From: Blepharisma japonicum
Taxonomy: Eukaryota; Ciliophora; Heterotrichea; Heterotrichida; Blepharismidae
Direction of reading: 5' to 3'
Length of the DNA stretch: 64,000 bases
Assembly (NCBI GenBank): GCA_949751835.1
Contig: CATKHK010000008.1
Coordinates: 1-64,000 of the forward strand
Shown: positions 11,541-21,994 of the stretch, in pieces
How the letters are laid out: each line of letters starts with the position of its first letter
How positions within the stretch are numbered: position 1 is the stretch's first letter
Notes under the pieces: model-generated
Seen by the model: only the letters and a program-made list of their open reading frames with translations
The model's database searches: none
Told to the model about the DNA's origin: nothing
Translations under genes and position numbers: made by a program

Positions 11541-13094
11541 TTATGTATACAGTGTATATTTTGCTGGCATTTTATTCTTAGAAAGGGAAGGAGTGCCTAT
11601 AATCCCATACATGATAAGTTTTTCAAACTCAGGGAGCTGTGAAATGGCTGCACATATCTCAGTTGCACCTCGGTTTCCGATAGGGTTTCAAGATACATTA
11701 AGAAGGGATAAAGCTTGTAAGTTTTGAACTGATTGGCCAATTCGTGATGCTCCTACATCACAAATTTCGTTGTCTTGAATTTCTAAAATTTTTAAATTTG
11801 GTACAAGTTGGAGACCAAGGGAAAGCTCAATGGCCCCAGCATCTTCCATTGCATTGGAATTTAATGATAATTCTTCTAGTTTTGGGAGCTCTGGGATTAC
11901 TTTGGAGACTTCAGCGATGCCTTCCTTTAGAAGCATATTTGAAGATAACTTAAGTGACCGTAAATTTGTTAATTTTAGTAACACTTCACAAAGGATTTTT
12001 GCACCCCCAGACCCAATACAATTTCCACTTAAATCTAAATTAGAAAGTAAGCTTAAACACTCAAGCCCATAACTAATTCTAATCATTCCGCCTTCTGATA
12101 AGAGCCCTCCAATTAAAGTAAGATTTCTAAGCTGTGGGGCAAAAGATAAAGCAATGCCTACATCTTCAGCCTCTTTCTCAAGAAATGTCCCACAATTCAA
12201 ATAAAGGTCTATCATGTTGTTTAGCCTTGGAAGTACCCTAATTATAGCCACAATCCCTTCTTTCATCTTATCATTATTGATACTCAGCTTAGCCAGCTTT
12301 TTCAAATGTCCAATTCCTAGCGCTAAAAACTTAGCTCCTCTTATACCAATGCAATTAGAATTAAAACACAAGGTCGTTAAATTTGCAAAAAAAGGCAAAA
12401 TTTGAGACAAATCTCTTGCTCCATCATCTCCTAATTTCCTATTTAAAATCATCTGTTGAGTAAATTGAGATTCCTGTGACAAAATATTTTGATAATAATT
12501 TTCAATAACTTTTTGATTTATGACTTTGGATTCTAAAAGGGTTCCTAGCCCTTCAATAGTCCATAAAATGGAAATAGTATTCAAGTTAATTCAGTTGTTT
12601 TTTATAAATTGCACATCTTTATGGAACTCAATTAACGACAGCTGAGGAGGTGCTCTCATTATTTTTGAGCTCCTTCTGCTTTTAGTAGGCTCAATGTGAT
12701 TGCCTTGCATGGCTTCAATTAGTGCTTTTAATTCTAATACTTTACTGATGCATTCTTCTTTAGTGTGCTGGATCAGCTGATTTCTTTGTCAAGTCAGCTC
12801 TTTTATCATTTTTTCTGCGTTTTTTTCAATCTCGCTTATCACTTGTTTTTGGAATTTGACTATTTTTTTCATTTCTTCTTTTAGACGGATCCCAATTGGA
12901 TCCAAATCCATTCTTTCAACATTTTCAATAAGGCTTTTTATATCTGGTAGAGGGATATCTACTATCATACTCATAGTCCTAGTTGGAGATCTTATCCGGA
13001 GCTTTTCCATGCAGCTTCTACAAAGTACTGCAGTGGAGCCATCTTCATTGGTGGCTGGCTCATTGGTTTTGCAATTTTCACATAGAGAATTCAT
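11541..13094 (-). CDS. Leucine-rich-repeat protein with N-terminal double-CxxC motif, 517 aa
   Basis: The N-terminus carries a putative zinc-binding pair of CxxC motifs (C5/C8 and C25/C28), followed by a coiled-coil stretch (about residues 60-130). Next comes a ribonuclease-inhibitor-type LRR domain from about residue 170 to near the end, with units such as LSNLDLSGNCIGSGGAKILCEVL and LEELSLNSNAMEDAGAIELS. Three TGA codons are read as Trp, including 'LNVSWNPIGNRGA' in the last LRR. The stop is TAA at 11541-11543. LRR proteins of this form are protein-interaction scaffolds and are abundant in ciliates. No NACHT or kinase domain is present. The specific partner is unknown. Confidence 0.85.
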
Positions 13095-13168
13095 TATTAA
13101 ATATAAATAAGATGATTTATTACTTATTTTTTATGTGATTAAAAGTGACCATAATAGCTAACTAAATA

Positions 13169-13594
13169 ATGGAGCATCTTTCTCTTCCAGAAGCACAACT
13201 ACTTTATGCAATTTATAAGCTAGAGCATGATGGTAGGCTAAAACAAGACGACAAAAAGAAATTAAAACAAATGGTTATCTCACAGGACGAAAAAGTCTTT
13301 TCCTTACTTGACCAATACAAAGAAGATCAAAGTGAAGCCAGTTTATTACAAGACATGCTTAAGATTGTCAAACCTATAAGGCATAAGCCTGATCTCGTAG
13401 CCATTCCTCCTAGAGTTCAAACAACTGAAGACAGTAGCCCGCTTGGCAAATTTTTATGTGAACAGAAAAAGCGACAAAGTGCAGAGCATGGATTAACATT
13501 ATCACTATACAAAATGGCTGACGAAGCTCAAGAAATGCCTCCTATAGGCGAGATGCCAGAGATGCCTATGCAAGAAATGCGACTTAACTTTTAG
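13169..13594 (+). CDS. Unknown protein, 141 aa
   Basis: I do not recognise this family. The ORF begins at ATG 13169 and ends with TAG. It has a helical, charged N-terminal two thirds (LYAIYKLEHDGRLKQDDKKK...) and a Met/Pro/Glu-rich tail with repeats of 'EMP'. It has no TM segment, signal peptide or cysteine pattern. The gene is divergent from the LRR gene (75 nt between their starts) and convergent with the next gene (20 nt between stops). Codon use and the compact setting look like those of real genes nearby. Confidence 0.75.
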   Translation: MEHLSLPEAQLLYAIYKLEHDGRLKQDDKKKLKQMVISQDEKVFSLLDQYKEDQSEASLLQDMLKIVKPIRHKPDLVAIPPRVQTTEDSSPLGKFLCEQKKRQSAEHGLTLSLYKMADEAQEMPPIGEMPEMPMQEMRLNF

Positions 13595-13614
13595 GTGACA
13601 CTTATTAATATTAA

Positions 13615-14748
13615 TTACTTTCAAAACCAATTTATAGGGTTGTATCAATGTTTTGACATTTTATTTTCCTGCTTATTTTGTGGGACTTCTTTTTCGAGGT
13701 CAGTTTGGTAGCAGTTTGAACTAGAAGCTTCATTTCCATGGGTCGAGCATGTGGTGAGGTCAGAAAATTCTGAATTTTCAAATGGAGGGTCAGGGCAAGA
13801 AATTAAATTTTCCATGTCTTTCATGATTTGGTCATTTTCAGTTAAAATGGTCAAAACTTGTCTGCTTTGGCTTTCCCGGCATTCCTCTCTCAAAATGAAG
13901 AGATCTTGCATTCTTTTTTGTATTTCGTCTTCTATGTTGCTTATATCGGCTTTTAAGGCGATATTTGTGTATTCGACTGATTGATTTTTTTCTCTAATTT
14001 CACAAGTTTTTGTGTTTAGATCATGCTGCTGTGATTTTGTATTATCGATTAATTTTGTTAAGTTTTGAATTTCTAAATCCAGTGTGGGTAAATAATTTTT
14101 GATTGATTGCGACTCATCTTTTGAGGAATCTGTCTGTTTTTCGAGATCATTAACTATTGAGTCAATATTGATTATTTCATTTTTTAGCTTTTCGTGAATA
14201 TTTTGGTATTCTTCTATGTCTTTCTCATAATTTTCAATTTTCCTTTCACATCGTTTGATTTGTCGTTCTTTTTCTGGTAATTCTCTCAGCCTTTTATGTA
14301 CACAGTTACTTTTGATTAAATTCTCCTTATCCACACTTTTTGATATTCTTATGAATTTATCTTCTTCTAATTTTTTAATAATCTTCAATTTTTCAAGTTT
14401 AAAACTTTTTAATTCTTCCTCACTTTTTTTATATTCAGAAACTTCCTCTTTAAGTTTTGCTTTAGATTTCATAAATCGGCTTTTAGAAATGGCTAGCCTT
14501 GGGTCTGTCATTCTTGCAAAAGCTGTGCTTCTTTTTTTATGGATTGGGGATAAGCTTTTAGAATTTGATTTCTGATTATTTTTTTGCTGCTCTTCTAAAT
14601 CTCTCAAATTAAAAGTCGATAATCTGAATGGATTTTTTTTATTATTAATATACCTTGGGGTAAAAGCCCATGCAAAATTTTCCGTTAAATCATTTTCATC
14701 CTCCCCAGTTTGCAAATTTGTGTTAATCGATACTCTAAAATTGTGCAT
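13615..14748 (-). CDS. Coiled-coil protein, 377 aa
   Basis: The first 90 residues are basic and Asn/Ser-rich. From about residue 100 to 310 the protein is a nearly continuous coiled coil (KEEVSEYKKSEEELKSFKLEKLK..., NYEKDIEEYQNIHEKLKNE). A short Cys/Ser-containing tail follows. Two TGA codons near the end are read as Trp ('KHWYNPINWFWK'), giving TAA at 13615-13617, 20 nt from the convergent neighbour. There is no motor, kinase or other domain. A cytoskeletal or basal-body structural role is possible but unproven. Confidence 0.8.
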
Positions 14749-14862
14749 TTATGTTGTAGATTATAAAACTTTATGACTGTTTTAATAAGTTCAACAAAAT
14801 AATTAAATATTATGACCAGATTAGCCTGATATTATAATAAACTATTTTTAAACCGATATCTA

Positions 14863-15774
14863 TTAATTTATGTGTCCTTCTTGGAACTCTCCTGCATCAC
14901 GAGCTTCTGCCACTACTTCCCACTCTTCATCTTCATTTTCTCTAATTAGCCTTGTAATCAAATCAGCTGAACAAACCCCTAACAAATTGCCTTCATTCCA
15001 TGAAATTTTCAAAGCTGCTACCTTCAAGCTTAAAATAACCTGAGGAGACCAGCTTCCATCTACAACAGTTCATAGCATTACATCTCCATCATCCCCAGCA
15101 CTTACAATTCTATGCCCATAAAACGGCTTATAAGGAAGCCACGCCACATCTCTTACCCATCCTTTATGCTTTTCAAGCAAATCAAATACTAAATCTTCCT
15201 CTTCCCACCTTCATACTTTTACAAGCCCATCTGCACCTCCAGTCACAAAGCTTTTATGTATTTCAGTGATATCGAGGATACTTCTTGAGGACGAAGGCGA
15301 CCAAAATAATGAAGAAACCCCTCCTTCATGTGCCATTAATCTAGATGCCTCCCAGCTATCGTCTGAAACCCTAGTAAGGAGAGAAATGCACCCATCTGCA
15401 GATCCTGCAAGTAAAATAAGCCCAAACTCGTGAGGAGACCAGCTTAAAGCAGTAATCGGAGCGAGATGTTCTTCATATTCATATATAAGGGTCCATTTAT
15501 TTTGTGCTGTTTCTTTTCATATTGCCACTTTTCTATCCCCACCTCCTGTAGCTAATAGAGAGCCAAATTGAGGATGTGACCAGGAAAGCGAAATGACAGC
15601 AGCTTGATGATAGTTAATTTCAGAAATCTGAGCTGGCTGGTCTTCTGTGAGCATAAAAACTTTGACTTTTCCGTCAGAGCCACATGTAGCGAAGCGTTTT
15701 CCATAATAATCAAATTGCGTATCAAAAATCGTGCCTTCATGTGATGTCACTACAGATGTTTTGGGAAAAGCCAT
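14863..15774 (-). CDS. SEC13: SEC13, WD40 protein of COPII coat and nuclear pore
   Basis: The 303-aa WD40 protein has the length and features of Sec13. It opens with 'VVTSHEGTIFDTQFDYYGKRFATCGSDGKVKVF', continues with 'HPQFGSLLATGGGDRKVAIW' (Trp = TGA at 15517) and 'SWSPHEFGLILLAGSADG', and ends with 'AGDDGDVMLWTV' and 'SWNEGNLLGVCSAD'. Sec13 pairs with Sec31 in the outer COPII cage and with Nup145C/Nup96 in the Y complex of the nuclear pore; it also sits in the SEA/GATOR2 complex. Several WD Trp codons are TGA. It fits with SEC61 alpha and TRAPPC8 in the same window as secretory-pathway housekeeping, though they are not linked in an operon. Confidence 0.93.
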
Positions 15775-15892
15775 TTCTAAAATTATCTTAATTTTGCCTT
15801 ATTTCATATAAAATTTAAGCTGCCAATATTTCATCCTTTGCTTATAATTTTTTAAAATTTTTCCTTGTAGTAAATCTATCTTAATCAATCAT

Positions 15893-16690
15893 TTAAAAAT
15901 TATGTTTGTCGAAATACCTCTTAAAGTATTCATACAAGTTTATGTAAATGTTCACTCCTAGCACTAGTCTTCCGAGCCTTGGCCAAATTCCATGTGTCAA
16001 TGTCTGAAGCCCTTCACGTTTCACAATAAGTTTTATTCCGCTAAAAGGAATTTTTTCTAAATGGCTGTAGCAGCAATTTCTTGTTTGTAGTTTTGTTTTT
16101 ATTACATCAAATGGATGAGTTATTAAAGTAGCTAGAATAGCACCTGTTGTGCAGCTTAAAGTTCTTGAAATATTTGGATGCTTGTCTTTGTGGTTCTTAT
16201 GGAGATTTTCCATTGTAAGGAAAAAAGTTCCTGAGAATAATACATCGCGAACCAGGGTTACTCTGAGTCCTGAAAAGCCAATATTGCTAAAAGATAGTTG
16301 TCCTGACCCAGTCCCCATTAAAGATGTCTTGAATCTCTCGATTGGAGAAGATACAATTACAGCTGTAAGTTTGGCCACCATAGCTGAAAGTCCAGAGCCT
16401 AGTGACCCGAACCAATCATCAAGAGGTGGCCGAAGTATTTCATAAAGAGAGTAGTGAACTAAATTAACGCCTAAAATAGATACTAGTGATGGCGATAAAC
16501 CTCTTCATAAATTAGGTAGTCCTTTATGAGAGATTATTTGCTCAATTGAGTGCTTAACAGATAGCCGATTTAAGGATCCGATTTGAGTATTTTTTATAAC
16601 ATCAAGTGGGTTGAGAACAATTGCATAAACAGCAGAGGAGATACAGGTTGAAGCAAGCACAGATAGTTTGCTTTCACTCCTTTCAGTCAT
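15893..16690 (-). CDS. Mitochondrial carrier family (SLC25) protein
   Basis: The 265-aa product has the three-fold repeat of mitochondrial solute carriers. The signature PxD/ExxK appears in each third: LNPLDVIK (about residue 27), SSPIERFK (about 116) and THPFDVIKTKLQ (about 192). G-rich second-helix motifs follow each (e.g. 'GIWPRLGRLVLGVNIYI'). It is expected to sit in the mitochondrial inner membrane with six TM helices. The substrate cannot be read from the sequence; the closest impression is of the SLC25A38/39-like group, with low certainty. One internal TGA ('PNLWRGLSPS') is Trp, as expected at the start of this carrier motif. It is somewhat shorter than the usual 300 aa. Confidence 0.88.
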
Positions 16691-17167
16691 TTAAAAATTA
16701 TGTTATTTTGATTACTGGATACTATAAGATAGACTTGCGAAATTACAAGGTAAAAAACTTTAATTGATGATAAGTCAATGAGTTTTTAAGTTGCATGAAG
16801 GACTGTATTGTGTTTAGAATAAATAAAAATACATTGAATTTGTGAGCATCTGAGTCTAATTTTTATTTGAATTAACAATTGTCTACCTTTATAATGATTA
16901 AATTTTGAATTATAGATTTCGAAAATAATTTTATTGATTTTTTTATAATTAAATACAAGATTTAACTTTTTAACATTTCCAAAATTAATAAGATAACATA
17001 TATTATACAATTCACATAAACTTTTATTTTAATATGGCTTTGCAATTATAAATTTAAAAAGTTAAGGCAATTTCCGATCCATCTCATTACTCTACTCTTT
17101 ATTTATTCAATTTCTGAGGATTCCATTTCGATCTCTTTTTTATACTCAATTTCATAATAAACCATAA
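16691..17167. other. AT-rich divergent intergenic region
   Basis: About 475 bp between divergent genes. It is AT-rich with a few short ORFs that look random; I see no tRNA, repeat or conserved element. It must carry the promoters of the carrier and SF-assemblin genes. Confidence 0.55.
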
Positions 17168-17920
17168 ATGGACCCATCACCAAGTAAACTCCGTATCAAG
17201 CAGCTCTCAGAGCGGCTTCTAAACCTCCAAAGCGGCTTAGAAGAAGAAAAACAAAGCAGAGTAGAATCTTTCCAATCGAAGCTCAAGGGCCTTGAATCAA
17301 AAGTCGAAAACAGCCAGCTTAACTTTGAAAGCAAATTTAAACTCCTCAAAGACCAAGTCAACAAGCTTGGAGAAAGCATCGCAGAAGAGCGCATGGCCAG
17401 GGAACTCCTTGATGAGCGAAAATCGAAAGAACTAAAACTCGTTGAAAACAATTTAAACATCGATTTAAACTTGCTTAAACAAAGCCGCAGAGATAATGAA
17501 GCCAAAGTTAACAAACTTCTAGACGAAAAACTTTTTAGCTTAAGACTTGACCTTGCCAAAGAAAAAAAAGTAAGGGAAGAGGTTAGTGAACAGCAGCATC
17601 AACAATTGGAAGAAAATATAAATAGACTTAATAGCATTGTAGAAGGAGAAGCAGCTGCAAGAGAAGAAGGCATAGAAAAACTAAATCAACACATCCATGA
17701 TGAGTTTCATAATTTTGAAGAAGAGCTGGGCACTGAGAAAAAAGACAGAGAAGAAGCGAATTCGACGATGCTTAAAATGCTTGAAGAAATGCAAGAAAGA
17801 TTGCTGCAAGAACTTTTAGCAGAGAGAAAAGAAAGACAAGGCACAGAAGAAACCTTGTTAAAGCTATTGGAGGAGACTTGCTTAAGAGTAGAAACTTCGC
17901 TGAGAACGTCTGCTATTTAA
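17168..17920 (+). CDS. SF-assemblin / beta-giardin family protein
   Basis: The 250-aa product is almost all coiled coil after a short Pro/Ser head (MDPSPSKLRIKQLSERL), the plan of SF-assemblins and beta-giardin. These proteins build the striated rootlet fibres attached to basal bodies. Heptads with regular skip positions and the repeated 'EE+..RE' phrase (e.g. AEERMARELLDERKSKEL, KEKKVREEVSEQQ, EKKDREEANSTM) match the family. Ciliates carry many paralogues (kinetodesmal/striated fibre proteins). The start ATG lies just after a short AT-rich leader and the stop is TAA. No introns or internal TGA are needed. Confidence 0.9.
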   Translation: MDPSPSKLRIKQLSERLLNLQSGLEEEKQSRVESFQSKLKGLESKVENSQLNFESKFKLLKDQVNKLGESIAEERMARELLDERKSKELKLVENNLNIDLNLLKQSRRDNEAKVNKLLDEKLFSLRLDLAKEKKVREEVSEQQHQQLEENINRLNSIVEGEAAAREEGIEKLNQHIHDEFHNFEEELGTEKKDREEANSTMLKMLEEMQERLLQELLAERKERQGTEETLLKLLEETCLRVETSLRTSAI

Positions 17921-18122
17921 GTCTTAGTTTAAGGATATATTTAATAAAAAATATCTAAAACGCTTAGGGGTTATTGGACTATCTTTATTAATTTCGTTTT
18001 AAAATAAGTACTGCTGAAATCTCTTAATGCTAGCTAATAAGAAGTAAATTAGAGCTTCAGTAATTTTTTTGTCACATAGAGCTCTATTTACCTATTAATT
18101 ATCCTAATAAAATCTAAATTAA

Positions 18123-18380
18123 ATGTTCGAAGACACTCCACTCTGGGTTTTAATTCTAGCTGGTGTTGGAATTTTGGTAGTCCTCGCGATAATTATACTA
18201 TTGATTATATGGTGCTATCGAAGAAAAAAGAACCAGTTATTATCTCATGAATTGATACATGGACATGAAAAAGGACGGGTAGAAGAAAAGACGGTTCAAG
18301 TCTCCTCTTATATCCCTCCTGAATATAAACCATACACTGGTGATCTTTATAAGAAATATTCTCCTACTTTAGGTCCTTAA
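18123..18380 (+). CDS. Small single-pass membrane protein, 85 aa
   Basis: A short ORF with one strong TM helix at about residues 8-31 (VLILAGVGILVVLAIIILLIIW) followed by a basic stop-transfer CYRRKK and a 50-residue polar tail with Tyr/Pro motifs (YIPPEYKPYTG). Topology is probably N-outside, C-cytosolic by the positive-inside rule. The stop is TAA. I do not recognise a family. The strong membrane/charge design in an otherwise gene-free interval argues that it is real. Confidence 0.7.
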   Translation: MFEDTPLWVLILAGVGILVVLAIIILLIIWCYRRKKNQLLSHELIHGHEKGRVEEKTVQVSSYIPPEYKPYTGDLYKKYSPTLGP

Positions 18381-18481
18381 TTGCACTTAAAAATAATCGT
18401 TAGACTCTTTCTTTTTCTTAATTGTTAAATATTCTAAACTATCAAGCAATATGCGCTATTAATTTAAAATTAACGTTAATA

Positions 18482-19150
18482 ATGCAGTTCGAAACTATCA
18501 ATATCAGTATACAGAAATCTCCTTTACGATCTCAAAGTCCAGCTAAAACTTTTCAATTTGCTCCATCTTTTACTCCAAAAGGAAGCTCAGGCTCCTCCAA
18601 TAAGCAAAGACGAGCTCAAACTCCAAATAACCGAAAAGCGCAGTCTGTGCAGCTTCAATCTTTTAATATAAATATCCCAGGAGCCACTCCTAAGTCTCAT
18701 AAGCTTAGATTTGTAGACTATGTTTCCAGTTATCTTGATAGAAAAGCTAACGAAACTTCAGAAAATAAACTGCCTACAATCTTTACTTCCCTAGATATGA
18801 ATAATTCTATCCACCCGAAATCTTTACCAAGAAGCAACTCGTCACTGCATTCTTCAAAAATCTTGAAAATTGAAATAAATGGCTATGAAAAATTTCTTCA
18901 AAATACAGGATTTTCTGATAAACCGACTCCATATGCAAGATCATATACGCCTAAAGAGATAATTAATGTGACTCCACAGTCAAGAACTATGACAGGGAAT
19001 ATCAAAAAAGTCACAAGTTCAAGGAAATCTATTAAAAGGAGGATGAAAGAAAATTTGCCTGTAAATGAATCCCCAAGAAAGAAATATAAAAGACTAATCC
19101 AAGACACTTCATTTGCATTAGAAAAAGAGAGCCTAATGGGTTGGCAATAA
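18482..19150 (+). CDS. Unknown basic, Ser/Pro-rich protein, 222 aa
   Basis: The first ATG in the frame is at 18482; the open frame extends about 60 nt further upstream without another ATG. The protein is rich in Ser, Pro, Lys and Arg, with several S/T-P sites (SPLRSQSPAKT, RRAQTPNNRK) that could be proline-directed kinase targets, and a basic C-terminal segment (RKSIKRRMKE, PRKKYKR). No TM segment or folded domain is evident. The function is unknown. Confidence 0.72.
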   Translation: MQFETINISIQKSPLRSQSPAKTFQFAPSFTPKGSSGSSNKQRRAQTPNNRKAQSVQLQSFNINIPGATPKSHKLRFVDYVSSYLDRKANETSENKLPTIFTSLDMNNSIHPKSLPRSNSSLHSSKILKIEINGYEKFLQNTGFSDKPTPYARSYTPKEIINVTPQSRTMTGNIKKVTSSRKSIKRRMKENLPVNESPRKKYKRLIQDTSFALEKESLMGWQ

Positions 19151-19181
19151 TTTCGTGTAATTAAATATTTATAAACTAAAA

Positions 19182-19841
19182 ATGCTGCTTAGGGCATCAG
19201 CCAAAGTTTCATGCCTGATGACTTTCCCAGTGAGGTGGGCTACAAAGTTATCAGGAGGTGTTACCAAAAACACAAAAGACTCTCCTGGTAATTATTTAGG
19301 CATAAAGAAGTTTGGAGGTGAAGCTGTGGGCTATAATAAAATCATTGTTCGTCAAAGAGGGTTTAAATGGAGACCTGGTGCCAATGTGATTGTTGGAAAA
19401 GACCATACTATACATAGTGGCGTTGAAGGATATGTGCATCATGAATATAGCCAAGAGCGAAAAAGAACCATTGTAAGTGTAGTTCCTTGGAAACTACCTG
19501 AAAAGAAAAAGCTAGCTCCTGTGTTTTGCTACCATCCAGAACTTTATCCTGAACTTGCTGCAAATAATCCAGCACCTACGAACTATGTGATAAAGACAAA
19601 GCCAAAGGTCGAAAAAGTTAAAAAAGATATTGGAATACCGCTGAATGAGCCTAAATACTTAGATAAAATAGAGATTGACTGAACTAAAGTTAAAGAAAAA
19701 ACTGAAGTGAAAATTGAAGTTAAGGAGAAGTCTAAGAAAAAGAAGAAAAAAGAAGAACAAGAACTAAAACAGCAACAAGAAAAAGAAAAAGAAAAAGGAA
19801 AAGGAAAAGAAAAAGATAAAAAGGAGAAAGTAGAGCCTTAA
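19182..19841 (+). CDS. MRPL27: Mitochondrial ribosomal protein bL27m
   Basis: The 219-aa protein contains the bacterial-type L27 core: a basic N-terminal targeting-like region (MLLRASAKVSCLMTFPVRWATKLSGG), then 'TKNTKDSPGNYLGIKKFGGE', 'IIVRQRGFKWRPGANVIVGKDHTIHSGVEGYV'. bL27 lies near the peptidyl-transferase centre of the mitoribosome. After the core there is a mitochondrial extension, then the TGA at 19680-19682 is read as Trp. The last 50 or so residues are almost only Lys and Glu (with Gln), ending at TAA 19839-19841. This charged tail is unusual for the family. If the TGA were a stop, the protein would end at 166 aa with the core intact. Confidence 0.92.
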
Positions 19842-19921
19842 ACTAATAGAATTATATTTTAAGGGATTTACATAAATAAGCAATATTATGATTATATACA
19901 ATTTCTTGATATTTGTAATTT

Positions 19922-20269
19922 ATGGATTCAGAACTACTTGAATGGCTTTCTTACGAAGAATTACAACAATTAGCGAGTGAAAATTTAGTTGAATCTTTGG
20001 AAAATAAACTTCAAAAAACAGAAAAACAAAATATTGACCAAATTCTTCAAAACCAGACCCAGACTCAAGATTTAATTAACCAAATTGACCTAGCTGACAC
20101 TTATCTGCAAGAGCTGCAAGAAAAGATGGAAGGATTCCTAAAGAAAATTCAAGAGACAAGAAGCAAAACTATTCCATTAGAGCAGCAGAATATGCAGTTT
20201 GCAATCCAGCAAAACAATACAGCAGCACTTATCCAAACTTTGTCAAATGCATTAAATAAGCATGGATAA
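19922..20269 (+). CDS. Small coiled-coil protein, possibly Sec3/EXOC1-like coil, 115 aa
   Basis: This short protein has a helical coiled coil across most of its length (LVESLENKLQKTEKQNIDQILQ..., EKMEGFLKKIQETRSKT) and ends 'NNTAALIQTLSNALNKHG'. The pattern of the second half, including the NN-x-x-L-I-x-x-L-x-x-x-L ending, resembles the coiled-coil segment of exocyst subunit Sec3/EXOC1 before its helical rods. The rest of Sec3 is not encoded next to it, so it is either an independent small protein or only an analogy. The start ATG and TAA stop are clean, with gene-free DNA on both sides. Confidence 0.65.
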   Translation: MDSELLEWLSYEELQQLASENLVESLENKLQKTEKQNIDQILQNQTQTQDLINQIDLADTYLQELQEKMEGFLKKIQETRSKTIPLEQQNMQFAIQQNNTAALIQTLSNALNKHG

Positions 20270-20445
20270 CTAATGCTTTATTATGAATGATTTTAACTAA
20301 AACACTTCCAATTTAAAATAATCATATTTATATTAAGTGCTTTTTATTATTTTTAATAATTGATTGCTAGCTATTTTATTTCATAGCAATTGAAAACCTT
20401 ATCTAAAACTATTTCACCATTTTTCTGTCCACGTGGTTATATAAA

Positions 20446-21870
20446 ATGAGTGAAAAAGTTCGATTCCTAACTCTAATCCGTCCTCTTATGTGTGTGCTTC
20501 CTGAAGTCAGCAACCCAATGAGAAGAGTTCAATTTAGAGACAAACTTGTATGGACTGCTATTACATTATTTATATATCTAGTTTGCTGCCAAATCCCTCT
20601 GTTCGGTATCTCAACTTCAAGCAACGCTGACCCTCTCTACTGGGTCAGAGTCATCATGGCAAGTAATAGAGGCACCTTAATGGAGCTCGGCATTTCCCCC
20701 ATCGTCACCTCCAGCATGATCATGCAACTTCTCGCAGGCTCCAAAATCATTGACGTCGACCAAAGCTTAAAAGAAGACCGAGCGCTCTTCCAAGGCGCCC
20801 AAAAACTCTTTGGGATGCTCATCACAATTGGAGAAGCAGTCGCTTACGTTGTCAGCGGAATGTATGGAAATATCTCAGACATTGGAGCTGTTACCGCAAT
20901 TTTGATTATTGTTCAGCTGTTTTTGGCTGGAGTCATCGTGATTATTCTTGATGAATTTCTGCAAAAAGGCTATGGATTGGGTTCAGGGATTTCTTTATTT
21001 ATCGCTACAAACATTTGTGAAAATATTGTGTGGAGAGCGTTCAGCCCAACTACAATAACCACTTCTAGAGGAATGGAATTTGAAGGAGCAATAATTGCTT
21101 TATTCCATCTACTTATCACTAGAACTAACAAAATCCAAGCTTTGAAAGAAGCTTTTTATAGGTCCAATGCTCCAAATATCATGAGTTTGTTAGCAACGGT
21201 CTTTATTTTCTTGATCGTTATTTATTTCCAGGGCTTTAAAGTAGATTTAAGCATCCGCTCCTCAAAAGTTAGAGGACATCAAGGAACTTATCCAATCAAA
21301 CTTTTCTACACCTCAAATATCCCTATAATTCTGCAGACTGCGCTTGTGTCAAACCTTTATTTCTTTTCACAAATTCTATATCGTAGGTATAGAACTTACA
21401 CACTAGTGTGGCTACTTGGGCAGTGGCAAGACCTAGATCAAGGATATTCTATACCTGTAGGCGGACTTGCTTATTATATTTCTCCACCAAGGGAGTTTGC
21501 AGATATTGCGGCAGACCCAATACATGCATTAGTTTATGTCGTCTTTGTACTGTCTTCGTGCGCATTGTTTTCAAAGACGTGGATTGAGGTAAGTGGAAGC
21601 TCTGCAAGAGATGTGGCCAAACAGCTGAGAGACCAACAGATGTTTTTGGAAGGACACAGATATGAAAGCATGGTAAAAACACTTAACAGATATATTCCGA
21701 ATGCTGCTGCCTTTGGAGGGATGTGTATTGGAGCCCTTACCATTGTAGCTGACTTATTAGGAGCAATTGGATCTGGGACAGGAATTTTACTTGCAGTCAC
21801 CATTATTTACCAATATTTCGAAGCTTTCTATAAGGAAAAACAAGAGTCAGGTGGAGTTTTCCTATTTTAA
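20446..21870 (+). CDS. SEC61A: SEC61 alpha, core of the ER protein translocon
   Basis: The 474-aa product is full-length Sec61 alpha, with ten TM helices. Clear blocks are '[44 protein letters not shown]' at the start, the plug region, '[23 protein letters not shown]', '[22 protein letters not shown]', '[22 protein letters not shown]' and '[21 protein letters not shown]'. It forms the channel for co-translational translocation and membrane insertion at the ER, with Sec61 beta and gamma. The G+C and codon use are a little higher in the first half than in neighbours, as expected for a highly expressed gene. No intron or internal TGA is present. Confidence 0.97.
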   Translation: MSEKVRFLTLIRPLMCVLPEVSNPMRRVQFRDKLVWTAITLFIYLVCCQIPLFGISTSSNADPLYWVRVIMASNRGTLMELGISPIVTSSMIMQLLAGSKIIDVDQSLKEDRALFQGAQKLFGMLITIGEAVAYVVSGMYGNISDIGAVTAILIIVQLFLAGVIVIILDEFLQKGYGLGSGISLFIATNICENIVWRAFSPTTITTSRGMEFEGAIIALFHLLITRTNKIQALKEAFYRSNAPNIMSLLATVFIFLIVIYFQGFKVDLSIRSSKVRGHQGTYPIKLFYTSNIPIILQTALVSNLYFFSQILYRRYRTYTLVWLLGQWQDLDQGYSIPVGGLAYYISPPREFADIAADPIHALVYVVFVLSSCALFSKTWIEVSGSSARDVAKQLRDQQMFLEGHRYESMVKTLNRYIPNAAAFGGMCIGALTIVADLLGAIGSGTGILLAVTIIYQYFEAFYKEKQESGGVFLF

Positions 21871-21994
21871 ATAAAAGTGTTAGTCAGCTAATATTAAATC
21901 CCTAAATTATCATAAGCATGCTAGCTCAGATACCCCCTCGGCAATCTTGGCATCATAAATAATTCGTTCTTGCACTATAAGTTGACACATATAA
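21871..21994 (+). promoter_or_regulatory. Short promoter-bearing gap before TRAPPC8 with a GC-richer patch
   Basis: The 124-nt gap between SEC61 alpha and TRAPPC8 must contain the 3' UTR of one and the promoter of the other. It is mostly AT-rich, but about 21915-21955 is a compact GC-richer patch (…GCATGCTAGC… then CCCCCTCGGCAATC). It has no ORF and is too short for a tRNA. Its role is unknown. Confidence 0.35.

Noticed and set aside
16786-17010. 74-codon minus-strand ORF in the carrier/SF-assemblin gap
   Set aside because: Composition is I/N/K/Y-rich as expected from random AT-rich DNA, and there is no domain or neighbour support.
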